64,000 bases of DNA from Xanthobacteraceae bacterium (GCA_022841625.1 JALHRD010000009.1:62001-126000); one strand, 5' to 3'; shown: positions 18,389 to 26,936, counted from the stretch's first letter. Numbers and translations are program-made. The notes: generated by a model from the letters alone, not told the origin.

Positions 18389-19165
18389 TTAGGCTGCGGC
18401 TGACTGCTCGGCGGCGGCGGCGATAAGATATTTGTTGAAGAAGGCGAAGACCTTCTGCCAGGCATCGGCCGCTTGCTCCGGCCGAAAGGCCGGTCGGCCG
18501 TAATCGAAAAACGAGTGCCCGGCGCCGTCATAGCGGTGGAATGCGTAGTTCTTGCCGTGGCGTTGCAGTTCTTGCTCGGTCCGGTTGACCTGGTCGGGGC
18601 TTGGGTTCTTGTCGTCATTGCCAAAAATGCCGAGCAAGGGGCAGGCGAGCTGGCTGGTGAATTGGATTGGGGCGACCGCGCGCTGCGGGGAGAACTCTTT
18701 GGGGTCGTCGACAATCACGCGGCCGCCCCAGCAGTCGACGGCGGCATCGATCCCCGGCAATGTACAGGCCGCCAAATAGGTATGACGACCGCCGGAGCAA
18801 AAACCGATCACGCCAATCTTGCCGTTCGCATTCGGCAATGCGCGCAGATGCGCCATGCAAGCCGCGACATCGCCCATGACCTCCGCATCATAGGCGCCGC
18901 CGGCCGGCCGCGCCCGCGCCGCCACATCGTCGGGGTCGCCGGGGCCGTGGCGAACGAACAGGTTGGGTGCCATGGCGGCATAGCCGTGGTGGGCGAACTT
19001 CCGCGCTACCTCGGTGATCCATTCGTCCCAGCCAGGCATGTGATGAATGACCACGACGCCCGGAACGCGCCCAGGCGTCAGCGGGCGGGCGAGATAGGCT
19101 TCGCTCTGGTAGTCATTGTGTCCGCGGAACGGAACCGTTTCGCCGTGTAGGGCCTGGTACGACAT
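18389..19165 (-). CDS. Dienelactone-hydrolase-family protein
   Basis: Alpha/beta hydrolase of 258 aa. The nucleophile elbow is GFCSGG with cysteine, as in dienelactone hydrolases; the acid is in FGNDDKNP and the histidine in GAGHSFFDYGRP. The oxyanion region is VVVIHHMPGWDEW. The family opens dienelactones from aromatic degradation, but many members act on other esters or thioesters. It is upstream of the DUF6295 gene. This is one of three DLH-like genes in the window; the others are at 34502 (intact) and 24483 (broken). Confidence 0.88.
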   Translation of the reverse strand: MSYQALHGETVPFRGHNDYQSEAYLARPLTPGRVPGVVVIHHMPGWDEWITEVARKFAHHGYAAMAPNLFVRHGPGDPDDVAARARPAGGAYDAEVMGDVAACMAHLRALPNANGKIGVIGFCSGGRHTYLAACTLPGIDAAVDCWGGRVIVDDPKEFSPQRAVAPIQFTSQLACPLLGIFGNDDKNPSPDQVNRTEQELQRHGKNYAFHRYDGAGHSFFDYGRPAFRPEQAADAWQKVFAFFNKYLIAAAAEQSAAA

Positions 19166-19259
19166 TACGCTCCCCGATGAATCCGACGCCCACTATAATA
19201 GGCCAATGCCGGGGTTACTCAACCGCGTCCACGCCTCGACCGGCAGAATCAATAGCGCA

Positions 19260-19631
19260 TCAGGGCGCGCATTTGTGCAGCGTCGCATCTGAGGTGTGAT
19301 CCTGGTCTTCAAAATCCAGGGTCTTGTCGTCACGGATCGTGAACGTAACATCGCCAAGGATCGGTTGGTTGCCCGGCATCATGCATTCGACATGCGCTGA
19401 GACGGTCTGTCCGACACGTTTGTGGCTCAGGATATTGCAGTTGGCCATTGTGGACTCGATCCGCTTTGGCGTGATCGTCACCATCAGGTCGGACCGTGGC
19501 GGCCCGTTGCCGACGCAGACCATGTCGCGCAGATAGGTTCCGGCGATCGGAAATTCGTCTTTGCCGGAAACTGGCGGACTCAGGAACAGCGCCGCGAACA
19601 GCATCAATGCGCCATGGATCGATTTCGACAC
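19260..19631 (-). CDS. Small exported protein, unrecognised
   Basis: About 123 aa with a signal peptide (GALMLFAALFLSPPVSG). The mature part has four cysteines (MVCVGN, MANCNI, VECMMP, LHKCAP), suggesting disulfides in the periplasm, and reads as a small beta-rich domain (DVTFTIRDDKTLDF). I do not recognise a family. The start GTG at 19631 is preferred because GGGAG lies a suitable distance upstream and the hydrophobic leader begins right after it; a frame open further upstream adds only charged residues. The neighbours are unrelated. Confidence 0.7.
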   Translation of the reverse strand: MSKSIHGALMLFAALFLSPPVSGKDEFPIAGTYLRDMVCVGNGPPRSDLMVTITPKRIESTMANCNILSHKRVGQTVSAHVECMMPGNQPILGDVTFTIRDDKTLDFEDQDHTSDATLHKCAP

Positions 19632-19806
19632 GATCGGCTCCCCGTGTTGTACTTTCCAGTCCAAGTCTAGCCGACGCCGTCCTTCGGGCAACGGTGCTGT
19701 GCGGGCGGCAGATGGATAAGTAGCGATCGATCACGACTTATCACGATCGCTCGAATTCGCGCTTCTGCGCTGGGCAGTGAGGCCGGCATTGTGCTACGCG
19801 CCAAGC

Positions 19807-20697
19807 ATGGCAATGTCGCTTGCACTCTGGCGCGATCGCCGCGGCCGTGTCTCGGCTTGGCGGGTTGTTGCGCTTATTTTTCTTGCGATACCGGTCGTGC
19901 TAGCCGCCCACGCATTCCTGACGACCGGCCTGGGCGCGCGACCGATCAACGATCTCATCCATCGCACCGGCTTCTGGGCGCTGGTATTTTTGCTGGTGAC
20001 TCTGGCGGTCACGCCGTTGGCCCGGATTGGCCGTTTCAACGGCTTGATCGACGTGCGGCGCATGCTTGGCGTTGGCGCTTTTGTCTATGCCGCAACCCAT
20101 ATTCTGCTGTTCATGGCCGACCAGATGTTCGACCTTTTGAAGGTCGCCAGCGAAATCGCGCTACGGCTCTATCTGACCATCGGATTTATTGCTCTGCTCG
20201 GGCTGTGCGCCTTGGTGGCGACCTCGACCGATGCCATGGTACGGCGACTGGGCGCGCAACGCTGGCAGCGATTGCATCAATTGATCTATGGCATTGCGTT
20301 GCTGGGGTTGATCCATTTCTTCCAGCAGACCAAAGCCGATATCTGGGTTCCGACCTTTGCTGCCGGCCTGTTCGTCTGGCTGATGGGCTATCGGTTGCTG
20401 CTGCGCCGCAAGCGCATTGCCCGGCCGGCGCTCTGGCTGTTGATACTTGCGGTCGCGGCCTCGGCGCTGGTGTTTGTCGGCGAGGCGATTGGAATTGCGC
20501 TGTATTACAAGGTGTCGCCGCTTTTGGTGCTGCAATCGATTGTCGAGTTCGATATCGACATGATCCGCCCGGGTTGGCCGGTCCTGGGTGCTGGCCTGTG
20601 CGTCGTGATTCTCCAGTTCATTCAGGGATGGCGTCAGAACATGCTGCGCGGCGCGCCAACGCCGTCGGGCCGGACGCCCATTGAGAAGGCTGTCTGA
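19807..20697 (+). CDS. msrQ: MsrQ-like heme-binding membrane subunit, C-terminally extended
   Basis: Inner-membrane b-type cytochrome that feeds electrons to the periplasmic methionine-sulfoxide reductase MsrP. The core matches MsrQ: TTGLGARPINDLIHRTGFWAL, TLAVTPLARIG, RRMLGVGAFVYAATHI (heme histidine) and RWQRLHQLIYGI. Typical MsrQ has about 200 aa; this has 296, the extra part being about 90 residues with two more hydrophobic segments. No msrP is next to it, which is unusual. It could be a related ferric-reductase-like protein. ATG at 19807 or 19813. Confidence 0.8.
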   Translation: MAMSLALWRDRRGRVSAWRVVALIFLAIPVVLAAHAFLTTGLGARPINDLIHRTGFWALVFLLVTLAVTPLARIGRFNGLIDVRRMLGVGAFVYAATHILLFMADQMFDLLKVASEIALRLYLTIGFIALLGLCALVATSTDAMVRRLGAQRWQRLHQLIYGIALLGLIHFFQQTKADIWVPTFAAGLFVWLMGYRLLLRRKRIARPALWLLILAVAASALVFVGEAIGIALYYKVSPLLVLQSIVEFDIDMIRPGWPVLGAGLCVVILQFIQGWRQNMLRGAPTPSGRTPIEKAV

Positions 20698-20845
20698 GCG
20701 GTTGTCCACGTTTCGCTACGGTCGCTGAGCATTGACAAATTGGCGCCACACTTGGCCGCGCCTGTGGATAGGCACACGCGTTTAGGCGCAGCGGCAACGT
20801 TGTTGTACCATGGTGCCGCGCCGTGATCACCCAGGGGAGAACTCA

Positions 20846-21442
20846 ATGAAAGCCGACGAAGCCGCGGAACTCATGGATCGGGTCAAGGAAACCGACCAGT
20901 TCAAGCAGCGTGCCGCCATGGTGATCGCATTCTTCGCCATGTGTCTGGCGATCACCAGTCTTGGCGGTTCCAATGCCGCAAAAGAAGCGCTCAATAACAA
21001 CATCTTGGCTTCGAATTTTTTCAGTTTTTTTCAGGCCAAGAACATGCGGCAAACCTCTTACGTGCTGGCTGCGGATGCATTCGAGCTGGAACTCAACAAT
21101 CCCGCATTGCCGCCGAATGTCAGGAAGGCGATGCAGAGCAAGGTGGAGGCCTACAAGAAGACCATCGCGCGTTATGAATCGGAGCCGGACACGCGCGAAG
21201 GCAAGAAGGAACTGCTCGAACGCGCCCGCCAGCACGAGCAATTGCGCGACCGTGCGCTCAAGCAGGATCCCTATTTCGATTATTCCGAGGCACTGCTGCA
21301 GATCGCGATCGTGCTGATTTCAGTCGGGATCGTCGCCAATCTGGTCTGGTTGGCGTATCTTGGCGGCGCGCTCGGCGTCTTCGGCGTATTGCTCAGTCTG
21401 AACGGATTTTTGCTGCTGGTGGAGATCCCAGGTCTGTCTTGA
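20846..21442 (+). CDS. DUF4337-family membrane protein
   Basis: A 198-aa protein with one hydrophobic segment near the N-terminus (AAMVIAFFAMCLAITSLGG), a long charged helical region (about 60-150, coiled-coil-like), and two closely spaced hydrophobic segments at the C-terminus. This layout, with SNAAKEALNNNILASNFFSFFQAK after the first helix, is that of DUF4337 proteins of unknown function. GGGGAGA precedes the ATG at 20846 at a good distance. It stands alone. Confidence 0.85.
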   Translation: MKADEAAELMDRVKETDQFKQRAAMVIAFFAMCLAITSLGGSNAAKEALNNNILASNFFSFFQAKNMRQTSYVLAADAFELELNNPALPPNVRKAMQSKVEAYKKTIARYESEPDTREGKKELLERARQHEQLRDRALKQDPYFDYSEALLQIAIVLISVGIVANLVWLAYLGGALGVFGVLLSLNGFLLLVEIPGLS

Positions 21443-21520
21443 CCGCTGTTCTGGCGCTATCCTTGGTGATCCGCAGATAGCGCGCGTGCCGTCTCCACCT
21501 CAAACGACAGCGGTGGCGGT

Positions 21521-22507
21521 TCATGGGTCGATCCGGATTCCGGTCTGTTTGATGATATCCAGGTAGCGTGCGGCATCGACCCGAATCCGCTCGACGAATG
21601 CCTTCTGCGAGATGCCGGAGGCTTCGGTGCCGACTGCATTCAGGCGCTTGCGGATCGTCTCGTCCTTGAGAATCCGCAACACCTCATGGTCGAGCCGCTC
21701 GACGATTGCCTGAGGCGTTCCAGCAGGCGCAAACAGCGCGACCCAGAGCGCGGCATCGACGGGCAGCCCCTGTTCGGCCAGAGTTGGCCAATCGGGTGAC
21801 GCGAACGCCGGCCGCTCTTTGGTCATCAGGGCGAGCACTTTGATCTTGCCGGCTTCGAGCAGCGACTGCGCCGACGACGGCGTCAGCGCACCGATCGGCA
21901 CATCGCCCGCGGCGACCGCAACCGCAGCGGGCGCGCCGCCACGATAGGGAACGTGAAGGAACTTCAGTTGCGCTTCGATCGCCAACCACTCGGCGGCAAG
22001 CTGATTGATGGTGCCATTGCCGGGAGATGAATAAGCAATTGCGCCGGGCTTGGCCTTGGCTTGTTCAATCAACTCCTTGACCGACCCGATCTTGCCGCCG
22101 ACCTGGCCGATCAGCAGCAGCGGGGAAGTGGCGACCTGGGTAATCGGGATCAGATCCTTATAGGGATCAAACGCGACTTTGGGCATCAATGTTGGCGTGG
22201 TGATGAAATCGCCGGTTGTGAACAGGAGCGTATAGCCATCGGGCGCTGCCTTGGTGGCGGCATCGACGCCAAGCGTGCCGCTTGCGCCGGGGCGGTTCTC
22301 GATAATGATATTCTGTCCGAGCGCTTCGCTAAGCTTTTGCCCAACCAGTCGCGCGGTCACATCCGCAATCCCGCCGGCCGGGAATGGCACGATGAAGCGG
22401 ACCGGCCGGGTCGGATAATTTTGCGCATTGGCGGCTCCGACAAGTGCGACAAGCGTGCCGCAGGCGAGCGCCGAGCCCAGCAGCAGGCCGATGATTTTGC
22501 TTTTCAT
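21521..22507 (-). CDS. Bug-family (TctC) tripartite transporter solute receptor
   Basis: Classic Bug receptor of 328 aa. The signal peptide ends at NAQ-NYP; the mature start is YPTRPVRFIVPFPAGGIAD, followed by LGQNIIIENRPGASGTLG, AAPDGYTLL, FLHVPYRGGAPA and the C-terminal RIRVDAARYLDIIKQTGI. The ATG at 22507 has AAGGAAAG upstream, which decides against the longer open frame. Such receptors bind carboxylates or other small organic acids; the specific ligand and the membrane partners are not in the window. It is divergent from the GST gene. Confidence 0.93.
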   Translation of the reverse strand: MKSKIIGLLLGSALACGTLVALVGAANAQNYPTRPVRFIVPFPAGGIADVTARLVGQKLSEALGQNIIIENRPGASGTLGVDAATKAAPDGYTLLFTTGDFITTPTLMPKVAFDPYKDLIPITQVATSPLLLIGQVGGKIGSVKELIEQAKAKPGAIAYSSPGNGTINQLAAEWLAIEAQLKFLHVPYRGGAPAAVAVAAGDVPIGALTPSSAQSLLEAGKIKVLALMTKERPAFASPDWPTLAEQGLPVDAALWVALFAPAGTPQAIVERLDHEVLRILKDETIRKRLNAVGTEASGISQKAFVERIRVDAARYLDIIKQTGIRIDP

Positions 22508-22657
22508 GACTGTGAACTTTCCTTTGCTCCGGCCCTCGGAGCCTAGCGCGGACAGCCGCCCGGCTCCACCGGTGCCGCGACACATTGCGGTTTGGCGTTT
22601 GCTCCGTGCCGCTTATGATGCCGGTGCTGGAAGCATCAGTTTCGGAGAGTGTGTGCG

Positions 22658-23263
22658 ATGCTCAAACTCTATCACGCCATTCCGTCGCGTTCGTCGATTG
22701 TGCGCTGGATGCTCGAGGAGGTCGGCGAACCCTATGAGGTCCAGCTTCTGAATTTGCAGGCTAGTGACAACATGACGCCGGCCTATTTGGCGATCAATCC
22801 GATGGGCAAGGTGCCGGCGCTCGATCATGACGGCGTCGTCATTACCGAGGCGGCGGCGATCTGCGCCTATCTGGCCGATGCGTTTCCCAAAGCCGGGCTC
22901 AATGTGCCGGTCGGCGACAGGCGGCGCGGCGTCTATCTCAAATGGCTGTTCTTCGGCCCAAGCTGCGTTGAACCCGCCGTGACCGATCGCGCCGCTCCGC
23001 GCAAGGAGGACGCGCGGCGAGGCATGCTGGGGTATGGCGACTTCGAAACCGTGATGGGCGTGTTGGCCAAGGGCGTCTCGGCCGGCCGCTATCTGCTTGG
23101 CGATCAGTTCACCGCCGCTGACGTCGTCATCGGTTCGGGGCTGCGTTGGGGCACGATGTTCAAGCTCATCCCGGAGCGGCCGGAGTTCAGCGCCTACATT
23201 GCACGCCTGAACGAGCGGCCGGCGCTCATGCGGGCGCAGGAGAAAGACGCCGCTCAGAAATAG
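22658..23263 (+). CDS. Glutathione S-transferase-like protein
   Basis: A 201-aa cytoplasmic protein with a thioredoxin-like N-terminal domain (MLKLYHAIPSRSSIVRWMLEE), the cis-proline in NPMGKVPALDHD, the glutathione-contact ITEAAAICAYLAD, and a helical C-terminal domain with YLLGDQFTAADVVIGSGL, the GST C-terminal capping motif. The class resembles bacterial theta/beta-like GSTs; the serine at SRSS may be catalytic. ATG at 22658 with GGAG ten bases upstream. Its substrate is not known. Confidence 0.9.
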   Translation: MLKLYHAIPSRSSIVRWMLEEVGEPYEVQLLNLQASDNMTPAYLAINPMGKVPALDHDGVVITEAAAICAYLADAFPKAGLNVPVGDRRRGVYLKWLFFGPSCVEPAVTDRAAPRKEDARRGMLGYGDFETVMGVLAKGVSAGRYLLGDQFTAADVVIGSGLRWGTMFKLIPERPEFSAYIARLNERPALMRAQEKDAAQK

Positions 23264-23271
23264 CCGGCCCG

Positions 23272-23535
23272 CTATCGCGTTGGGATGGTCAGCCGCATGC
23301 CCGGCGCGGCTTGGGACGGCCCCTGCGTCGGGCTTTGCAGCGGCGCGGTGGTGTAGGGGTCCTGCGTGCCGCCGACAGCGCCGGATGTCACCGAAGAATT
23401 GGGCGGCACCGGGAACACCGGCGGGATCAATGGCTTGAAGTCAAACGGCTTGTCCGTCTGTTGCGCGACGGCACTGCCGGCGAAAGCAACGGCGATCAGA
23501 CCCAGTATGACCAACAAACGTCGGGAACGGACCAT
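23272..23535 (-). CDS. Small exported proline-rich protein, unrecognised
   Basis: An 87-aa product with a signal peptide (RLLVILGLIAVAFAGSAVAQQ) and a mature part of about 60 residues rich in Pro, Thr and Ser (FKPLIPPVFPVPPNSS), without cysteines. ATG at 23535 follows GGGGAGA at a good distance. I do not recognise a family. It resembles in style the small exported protein at 24171; both may be periplasmic proteins of unknown role. It ends 8 bp from the convergent GST gene. Confidence 0.65.
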   Translation of the reverse strand: MVRSRRLLVILGLIAVAFAGSAVAQQTDKPFDFKPLIPPVFPVPPNSSVTSGAVGGTQDPYTTAPLQSPTQGPSQAAPGMRLTIPTR

Positions 23536-23655
23536 GGTGCTCTCCCCGATTTTAGCACACCCACCGTAGCACATCCTTAGCGTTTGCGCGAACTCCGCTG
23601 AAGGCGTGCCGCCCGATCGAAGCGCACGGGGTCGTCGAGACCGGCTTGAACGCCT

Positions 23656-24063
23656 TCAGTCGCCGCGCAGCTTGCGCTGCACCCGCTCGTCAAAGCGCGC
23701 GACGCTGACCACGACCCGCTGATGCGTGCCGCCGCCGATCGCTTCGCGCCGGTCGCGGACCTCGACACGGAAGTGGATGGTGCGGCCTTCGACGCGGGTG
23801 ACTTCCGCCGTGGCGACGACGCGCAGCCCGACCGGCGTCGCCGCGATATGTTTTACGTCCAGATGGGTGCCGAGGCTCTGGTGGCCCGAAGGCAACAAAT
23901 GTTCGACCGCTTTGAGCGCGGCCGCCTCGATCAGGTTGATCATTACCGGAGTTGCGAGGACGGCAATGCGCCCGGAGCCGACAAATGGCGCGGTCTTATC
24001 GGGCGTGACCATGAGGTCGGCCTGGCCGGTGAGGCCCGGGGTGATGCGGGTGAGGTCGAGCAT
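23656..24063 (-). CDS. Hotdog thioesterase (fluoroacetyl-CoA thioesterase FlK-like)
   Basis: A protein of about 135 aa with the single-hotdog layout of FlK-like thioesterases: APFVGSGRIAVLATPVMINLIEAAAL (active-site Glu in IEAA), GTHLDVKHIAATPVGLRV (His/Thr region) and RVEVRDRREAIGGGTHQRVVV. It probably cleaves acyl-CoA thioesters. ATG at 24063 is where the conserved part starts, but no clear Shine-Dalgarno is present; a TTG start at 24138 would add 25 residues. It is divergent from the small exported protein at 24171. Confidence 0.83.
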   Translation of the reverse strand: MLDLTRITPGLTGQADLMVTPDKTAPFVGSGRIAVLATPVMINLIEAAALKAVEHLLPSGHQSLGTHLDVKHIAATPVGLRVVATAEVTRVEGRTIHFRVEVRDRREAIGGGTHQRVVVSVARFDERVQRKLRGD

Positions 24064-24170
24064 CGATGAGGCAATAGCCGATTGCGCCCGGCCTGTCGCG
24101 GGCAGGGATTGAACCGGCGGCTGGCCTGAAGCGACCAATAACCAGGACAGCCGGATCAGGGAGCCAGATC

Positions 24171-24446
24171 ATGCGCGCCATCGTCGCGATTTCCGCCGTA
24201 TTTGCGCTGGCGATCGGCGTTTCCCTGGCAAACCCAGCCCAGGCGCAGGGCTACTTGCAGGCGTCGCCTCCGCCAGACAGCGCCATTCAAATCGGCCAGC
24301 CGAAATTTGAAGACATCAAGCTCCAAACCGGAATCAGCCAGCCGCCAAAGTCCGGTTCGGCCCTGGTCCTAAACCGACAGACGATCGAATGGCTTGTGCC
24401 GAGCAGGCGCCATCGCGAGACCGTTCCGCAGGCCCGGGCAAACTAA
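24171..24446 (+). CDS. Small exported protein, unrecognised
   Basis: A 91-aa product with a signal peptide (IVAISAVFALAIGVSLA, cleavage near AQA-QGY). The mature part of about 65 residues is polar, with Pro/Gln/Ile (QASPPPDSAIQIGQPKFED), and ends in a basic tail (RRHRETVPQARAN). The ATG at 24171 is preceded by CAGGGAG, a good Shine-Dalgarno. I do not recognise a family. It lies between the thioesterase gene and the broken dienelactone-hydrolase gene. Confidence 0.7.
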   Translation: MRAIVAISAVFALAIGVSLANPAQAQGYLQASPPPDSAIQIGQPKFEDIKLQTGISQPPKSGSALVLNRQTIEWLVPSRRHRETVPQARAN

Positions 24447-24482
24447 TTTCTTTGTTTCTCGAACGCGCCGCCGCAAAGCCAA

Positions 24483-25370
24483 TCACGACGCGCGGCGCAA
24501 CCGATCGCCTTCGCCGCGCAGCCCATCGAGGATCGCAAGCGCCCGTCCCATGGTGAATGCGCGGGTCTGCGGGCTGAACGCCTTGGTCTGCCAGCGCATC
24601 ATGTAGCCGTGCAGCACGCCCGGAAAGATGTGTACCTCGACGTTCGGCATCCGCGCCGGCACCGGGCGATAGGCATCGAGCACCTCGGCCGGCGCAGCGT
24701 GATCCTGATCGCCCCAGATAATGCAGACCGGCGCGGTGACGCCTTTGAGTTCGTCGATGAAGTCGCGCATGCGGGTGCCATGGCAGGAGATGCCGGCTTC
24801 ATAGCCGAGCCGTTTGGGCCCCAGGATGGCGTAGGGGCCGCCATAGCAGAAGCCCATGGTGGCGGCGCGGCCGTTGAACTGCGCCAGGGTGCGCAGATGC
24901 GCCAGTGTGGCGGTTCAGAAGACCGCATCATTCTCGCGGCGAGTCCGAAATGCGGACTTCTGAACCAAAGCCACACTGGAGTCAAAGAGTTGCTAGTGTC
25001 CTTCGATTCCGAAGTTCGTAAACGAGGACGCCGTGAAATGATACGAACTTCGGAATCGGGACGCTAGCGTATCGACCATGTCGGCTTCGCCGGCTTTGAT
25101 TTTCTCCAGCCGCGGCTGCGAACGCTCCTGCGCGCGCTTGTCGTCGCCCGGCAATGGTCCCGGCAGCGAGCGCCAGAACAAATCGGGCGCGGCGGCAATG
25201 CTGCCGTGCGACGCGAATTCGTCGGCAAGATCGCGGATATCCTTGTCGACGCCATGCACGGCCGCGGCCAGGACGATTGCGGGAACCTTGCCGTCGCCAG
25301 CAGGCAAGCTGAGATAACAGTCGAATTCGCCGCCGCCGCTCGATGAAATCGTGATGGTCTTGCCGGGCAT
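24483..25370 (-). pseudogene. Dienelactone-hydrolase-family gene split by a two-hairpin repeat
   Basis: The N-terminal half (25370 to about 25069) encodes ITISSSGGGEFDCYLSLPAG, AIVLAAAVHGVDKDI and ends ...ADMVDTLA. The C-terminal half (about 24902 to 24483) resumes with HLRTLAQFNG, MGFCYGG (nucleophile cysteine elbow), WGDQDHAAP (acid) and GVLHGYM (histidine). Between them lies a 165-bp palindromic element with in-frame stops (TAG at 24993-24995 and TGA at 24915-24917). Both halves are in the same frame, so the inserted length is a multiple of three. The product is a truncated protein of about 125 aa without nucleophile; the second half might be translated from an internal ATG at 24857 but would lack the oxyanion strand. 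Confidence 0.88.
24904..25068. repeat. Two-hairpin palindromic element, copy A
   Basis: Hairpin 1: AGTGTGG (24904-24910) pairs with CCACACT (24971-24977), and GGTTCAGAAG (24912-24921) with CTTCTGAACC (24957-24966); an inner CCGCAT/ATGCGG pair extends it. Hairpin 2: GCTAGTGTCC (24992-25001) pairs with GGACGCTAGC (25059-25068), and 25004-25020 pairs perfectly over 17 bp with 25042-25058. Same length and architecture as copy B at 38637-38802, with different but self-complementary stem cores. Inserted in a coding gene. Confidence 0.92.
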
Positions 25371-25487
25371 CGCAGGCTCCGCTGTTGCAGGTGTTGCGGG
25401 AGACTACTCCGGATCGGGCCTATGCTCCATCGGTCGGGTGGATTACGCTGCGCTCATCCGTCCGATCCGTCTGTGAGGATACCCGCC

Positions 25488-26393
25488 ATGACCACTGCGA
25501 TCCTGGATGCCAAAACCGCGCCATTCGATGTCGAGGATATCGAATATCTCCGCCACGGCGACGCGCCGCTGCTGGCGCGCGTGTTCAAGCCCAAAGGTGA
25601 GGGGCCGTTCCCCGCGCTGGTCGAGTGCCATGGCGGCGCCTGGTGTTTGCAAAATCGGCTCACCGAAAAACTGCGCCACGAAGCCATGGCGTCGAACGGC
25701 ATTGTGTCGATTGCGCTCGATTTCCGCTTCGGCAGCGAGGCGCCATATCCGGCGTCGCTGCAGGACATTAATTATGCGGTGCGCTGGGCCAAGCTCAATG
25801 CGCGCGCGCTCAAAACCAGGCCCGATCTCGTGGGCATTTCTGGCCAGTCGAGTGGCGGCCACCAGGCGATGCTGGTCGCCATGCGGCCGCACGATCCGCG
25901 CTATGCGGCGATTGCGCTGCCGGCCGGTTCGCCGGCGCATGACGCCAGCGTGCGCTGCGTCGTGATGTCGTGGCCGGTGATCAATCCGTTGAGCCGCTAC
26001 CGGCATGCCAAGCGCGCGGCGGCCGAGGCTAATCCGCCGGCCTGGCCGCAATCGGTGATCGAACGCCAGGACGCCTTTTGGCAAAGCGAAGCCAATATGG
26101 CTGAGGGCAGTCCCACACTGGCGCTTGAGCGCGGCGAAAAACTGCGGACCCCGCCGGCGGTCTGGTACCAGGGCCGCGGCGACATGATGCACGACTATAA
26201 GGACATGGAATCGGATTTTCCCGGCAACGAGCCGCAGCGCTTTGTGGCGGCCTACCGCAAGGCCGGCGGCGAAATCGTCCTCGATTACATCGACGCCGAT
26301 CGGCATCCCGGCCATTCGCCGGACCTGTCAAAGACCGGTGACATGTTCGAGCGAATGGCGCGGTTCGTGCATGCGCAAATCAAAGTGGCGTGA
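25488..26393 (+). CDS. Alpha/beta hydrolase (fold-3 / carboxylesterase-like)
   Basis: A 301-aa cytoplasmic hydrolase. The oxyanion motif is ECHGGAWCLQNR, the nucleophile elbow GISGQSSGGHQAM, the acid region YQGRGDMMHDY and the histidine in DADRHPGHSPD, matching the hormone-sensitive-lipase / BD-FAE-like group. No signal peptide. ATG at 25488 with GAGG at a workable distance; an open frame upstream adds 22 unconserved residues. It is divergent from the broken DLH gene. Its ester substrate is unknown. Confidence 0.88.
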   Translation: MTTAILDAKTAPFDVEDIEYLRHGDAPLLARVFKPKGEGPFPALVECHGGAWCLQNRLTEKLRHEAMASNGIVSIALDFRFGSEAPYPASLQDINYAVRWAKLNARALKTRPDLVGISGQSSGGHQAMLVAMRPHDPRYAAIALPAGSPAHDASVRCVVMSWPVINPLSRYRHAKRAAAEANPPAWPQSVIERQDAFWQSEANMAEGSPTLALERGEKLRTPPAVWYQGRGDMMHDYKDMESDFPGNEPQRFVAAYRKAGGEIVLDYIDADRHPGHSPDLSKTGDMFERMARFVHAQIKVA

Positions 26394-26469
26394 GCGGGCG
26401 GTGGCGGGATGGCATTCAACACAAGCGGCCTGAAGAAGGGCCATCCCCCGACCGATGTCTTGCTTTGGA

Positions 26470-26745
26470 CTATTCGCTCTTGCGCGATTTCCGACGTTCG
26501 CGATTTGCTTCGCGCATGGCACCGCCGACAATGCCCGGCATGTCATCGCGCAGCCGCTTCAGTCCGCCGTCGACCCGATCGAGCCGGCCATCGATCTTGT
26601 CGAGCTGTTGCTCCGTCTTCGCCTGAAACGCAAGCAGGTCGCGATGAACGCCTTTGATCTGTTGGGTCAGGAAACCAAACGAACCTTCCAGCTCGCCGAC
26701 GCGACGCTTGAGTTCACGAATCTCCGCTTCCATATTCATGGCCAT
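26470..26745 (-). CDS. Small coiled-coil protein
   Basis: About 91 aa, nearly all helical. The heptad-like stretch MEAEIRELKRRVGELEGSF is followed by repeated QQLDKIDGRLDRVDGGLKRL segments and a basic tail (REANRERRKSRKSE). Such short coiled-coil proteins are common in Bradyrhizobium-like genomes and have no known function; they may pair with a toxin-like or regulatory partner, but none is visible here. The start ATG at 26745 begins the helical region; AAGG is upstream. Confidence 0.7.
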   Translation of the reverse strand: MAMNMEAEIRELKRRVGELEGSFGFLTQQIKGVHRDLLAFQAKTEQQLDKIDGRLDRVDGGLKRLRDDMPGIVGGAMREANRERRKSRKSE

Positions 26746-26827
26746 AAATGGCACCTTATCACAAACGGCGGCGAGGTGTAGCCCCGGCGAGCGGAGCGAA
26801 ATGCGGGTACGTTTTCTAAGCGGGATC

Positions 26828-26864
26828 AGAAGCCCGGATTTCGCTGCTCTCAATCCGGGCTTCT
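26828..26864. repeat. REP-like hairpin, 13-bp perfect stem
   Basis: AGAAGCCCGGATT (26828-26840) pairs perfectly with AATCCGGGCTTCT (26852-26864) around an 11-base loop. It lies between two divergent genes, so it is not a simple terminator for either. It looks like a common REP-type repeat of Bradyrhizobium-like genomes. Confidence 0.75.
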
Positions 26865-26936
26865 GCTTCGTTTATCTTGGCTCGTTGCGAATCTGGCCGA
26901 CCGGTTACAGTTGAAAATCCAAGAGGAGATGAGATC

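Noticed and set aside
24599-24985. Alternative minus-strand frame across the element and the hydrolase
   Set aside because: It is out of frame with both halves of the hydrolase and its product has no hydrolase motifs.
24904-25068. Two-hairpin element as an integron attC site or CRISPR-like repeat
   Set aside because: No integrase, cassette array, R-box-like core or regularly spaced repeats are present; no CRISPR array was seen anywhere in the window.
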